NCBI GenBank assembly: GCA_902805985.1
Contig: CADCUW010000186.1
Span: forward strand, 1 to 6,783
Direction of reading: 5' to 3'
Length of the DNA: 6,783 nt
Origin: an uncultured Rubrobacteraceae bacterium
Lineage (GTDB): Bacteria > Actinomycetota > Rubrobacteria > Rubrobacterales > Rubrobacteraceae
A model generated the notes under the pieces. It saw nothing but the letters and a program-made list of their open reading frames with translations. It was not told the origin of the DNA and did no database searches. Within the stretch, counting starts at the first letter, position 1, and each line of letters starts with the position of its first letter. Position numbers and translations under genes: made by a program. Shown piece after piece: positions 6,729 through 6,783 of this stretch.

Positions 6729-6783
6729 GTGCAGGGGTCAGACTACGAGAACATAAGCCCGCGCGAGCTCAAGGAGCGTCTGG
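6729..6783 (+). CDS. Start of a probable rhodanese-domain protein (cut by window edge)
   Basis: Only 18 codons are visible, opening with a GTG at 6729 and reading VQGSDYENISPRELKERL. The phrase Y-E-N-I-S-P-R-E-L-K-E-R-L is typical of the N-terminus of single-domain rhodanese proteins, where the first strand and helix read like I(S/T)PxELKERL. The catalytic Cys loop would lie beyond the window, so activity cannot be judged. No clear ribosome binding site precedes the GTG. It lies four bases after the Dabb stop, which suggests translational coupling or reinitiation. The family call rests on a short segment. Confidence 0.5.
   Translation, partial: MQGSDYENISPRELKERL

Overview
The window is very GC-rich, with strong G/C preference at third codon positions, several GTG/TTG starts and purine-rich ribosome binding sites. 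Together with the protein families present, this suggests a high-GC Gram-positive bacterium, probably an actinobacterium of the Rubrobacter kind. The lineage is an inference from composition and gene style; no marker gene is present.

Left half, minus strand. Positions 1-1859 hold a large OafA/YrhL-type membrane acyltransferase with a C-terminal SGNH domain; it runs off the left edge. Its reading frame is broken once, by an in-frame TGA at 1311-1313, exactly where this family normally has tryptophan (FYLLWP). Both halves are otherwise intact in the same frame, so this is a recent nonsense mutation, a sequencing error, or a leaky UGA. Upstream of it lies an intact bacterial dynamin-like GTPase (1950-3713), with its own TATAAT box and a strong ribosome binding site.

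Centre. The 237-base divergent region 3714-3950 contains the dynamin promoter with a tandem TACCGC repeat, a GTAG-headed perfect hairpin resembling a REP element (3814-3837), and two copies of an 8-mer (GCCAGAGA) that also clusters at the 5' end of the acyltransferase gene.

Right half, plus strand. Five co-directional genes follow: an aldo/keto reductase (3951-4919), an EamA/DMT-family exporter-like permease (4998-5903), a DUF1348 NTF2-like protein (5956-6375), a Dabb-domain protein (6434-6724), and the start of a probable rhodanese-domain protein (from 6729). Gaps are 78, 52, 58 and 4 bases. The last two are probably co-transcribed; a longer operon is possible but not shown. The set looks like small-molecule redox/stress accessory functions.

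Membrane themes (cell-surface acylation, membrane-remodelling dynamin, permease) recur, but I see no evidence that the window forms one novel defined system. The items most worth checking are the interrupted acyltransferase, the solitary dynamin, and the short repeat families.
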